A program made the translations under genes and the position numbers. The notes under the pieces are model-generated. The model saw nothing but the letters and a program-made list of their open reading frames with translations, was not told the DNA's origin and made no database searches. 5,526 bases of DNA from Deltaproteobacteria bacterium (GTDB lineage Bacteria > Desulfobacterota > Desulfobacteria > Desulfobacterales > SURF-15), in the NCBI GenBank assembly GCA_024644775.1, contig JAHEHB010000372.1:1-5526 (forward strand), read 5' to 3'. Position 1 is the stretch's first letter; the number at the start of each line of letters is the position of its first letter. Shown one piece after another: positions 5,080 through 5,526 of the stretch.

Positions 5080-5505
5080 TTATTCAAAATCAAAATCCAG
5101 TTGTTGTTTCTCTGCTTCTTCCTGTTCGCGAATATACTTGCGTATGGTTTCTTCATCCAAACCTACTGTGCTCACGCAGTATCCTCGCGACCAGAAATGC
5201 TTACCCTTCGTTTGTCTGTTTTTTACCAAATACCGGTGGATTCGCACTGCACTCTTGCCTTTTAAGAAACCAATTACGAACGCAATGCTGAACTTCGGAG
5301 GTACGCTCAGACACATGTGGATATGGTCTGCTCTCAAATTACCTTCCAATAATTCAACTCCACGTTGCCGGCAAAGGTCTTTTAGTATATCGCCGACATG
5401 GCGCTTAAATTTCCCATATAATTTCCTTTTCCGGTACTTTGGAATAATGACCACATGGTATTTGCATTCCCAACGAACGTGCGATAAACTTTGCCAATCA
5501 TGCAT
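5080..5505 (-). CDS. tnpA: IS200-type HUH/Y1 transposase TnpA
   Basis: A complete 141-residue transposase, normal length for IS200 TnpA. It nicks and joins single-stranded IS ends with a tyrosine nucleophile. The N-terminal LSHVRWECKYHVVIIPKYR (7-25) is the family opening. The HUH metal site is H61-I-H63 in ADHIHMCLSVPPK. LKGKSAVRI (81-89) and FWSRGYCVSTVG (104-115) follow, and the catalytic Tyr is Y124 in IRKYIREQ. All key residues are present, so the enzyme may be active. The C-terminus is short (EKQQLDFDFE). The ATG at 5505 is supported by a perfect AAGGAGG site 8 nt upstream. It runs opposite to rpoN, whose 3' end this element has displaced. This is the IS200 single-domain type; RAYT (REP-associated) proteins are an alternative, but the close IS200 motif spelling argues against it. 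Confidence 0.95.
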   Translation of the reverse strand: MHDWQSLSHVRWECKYHVVIIPKYRKRKLYGKFKRHVGDILKDLCRQRGVELLEGNLRADHIHMCLSVPPKFSIAFVIGFLKGKSAVRIHRYLVKNRQTKGKHFWSRGYCVSTVGLDEETIRKYIREQEEAEKQQLDFDFE

Positions 5506-5513
5506 AGGATCTT

Positions 5514-5520
5514 CCTCCTT
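5514..5520 (-). promoter_or_regulatory. Consensus Shine-Dalgarno for tnpA
   Basis: AAGGAGG on the minus strand, 8 nt before the ATG at 5505. It fixes the start. It is unusually strong for an IS200 transposase, many of which are kept poorly translated by structure at the ribosome site. Confidence 0.75.
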
Positions 5521-5526
5521 ATGTCC

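Larger units (their letters stand above)
4990..5526 (-). mobile_element. IS200/IS605-family element (IS200 type), left end outside the window
   Basis: The element encodes only tnpA (minus strand), with no tnpB or iscB companion in view. Its right end, with subterminal hairpins, lies at about 4990-5075 and abuts the point where rpoN homology stops. The left end and target tetranucleotide or pentanucleotide lie beyond 5526. These elements move as single strands by Y1 HUH chemistry, lack terminal inverted repeats and make no target duplication (family knowledge). The exact right-end boundary cannot be fixed from one copy; somewhere in 4989-4998 is likely. Confidence 0.8.

Noticed and set aside
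1..5526. CRISPR array or phage gene cluster
   Set aside because: No regularly spaced identical repeats and no phage structural or replication genes are visible.

Overview
The window looks like an accessory, decaying stretch of a Gram-negative bacterial chromosome. The outer-membrane-type lytic transglycosylase with LysM repeats, the sigma-54 relic and the IS200 and IS21-like remnants fit a member of the Desulfobacterota or a related deltaproteobacterial lineage. That assignment is inferred from protein style only; no marker here fixes the taxon.

Layout: (1) 2-1633, plus strand: most of an MltD-like lytic transglycosylase whose start lies upstream of the window. (2) 1661-2433, minus strand: a two-gene HEPN/nucleotidyltransferase (MNT) toxin-antitoxin operon, MNT first, the two genes joined by a TAATG overlap. 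It converges on mltD. (3) 2434-3650: about 1.2 kb with no intact gene, made of fragments. These are the C-terminal third of a PIN-domain toxin with a frameshift, a 29-codon orphan reading frame just after it, the 5' half of a tRNA-Arg(CCU) broken at the anticodon stem, direct repeats resembling recombinase arm sites, and an apparent IS21-family end with an aborted istA start. (4) 3651-about 4993, plus strand: a sigma-54 (rpoN) gene damaged twice, by an in-frame TAG at codon 208 and by loss of its RpoN box where an IS200/IS605 element has entered. (5) About 4990-5526, minus strand: that IS200-type element, with an intact single-domain HUH/Y1 transposase, three hairpins on its 3' side, and its left end outside the window.

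Taken together, the only genes likely to be functional are mltD (cell-wall turnover), the MNT-HEPN pair (RNase-type toxin and its modifying antitoxin) and tnpA. The rest records repeated insertion and loss around a former tRNA gene. I did not find a convincing new multi-gene system. The items most worth a second look are the doubly broken rpoN (including whether its TAG could be read as an amino acid), the half tRNA with flanking repeats, and a HEPN protein without the usual RX4-6H motif.
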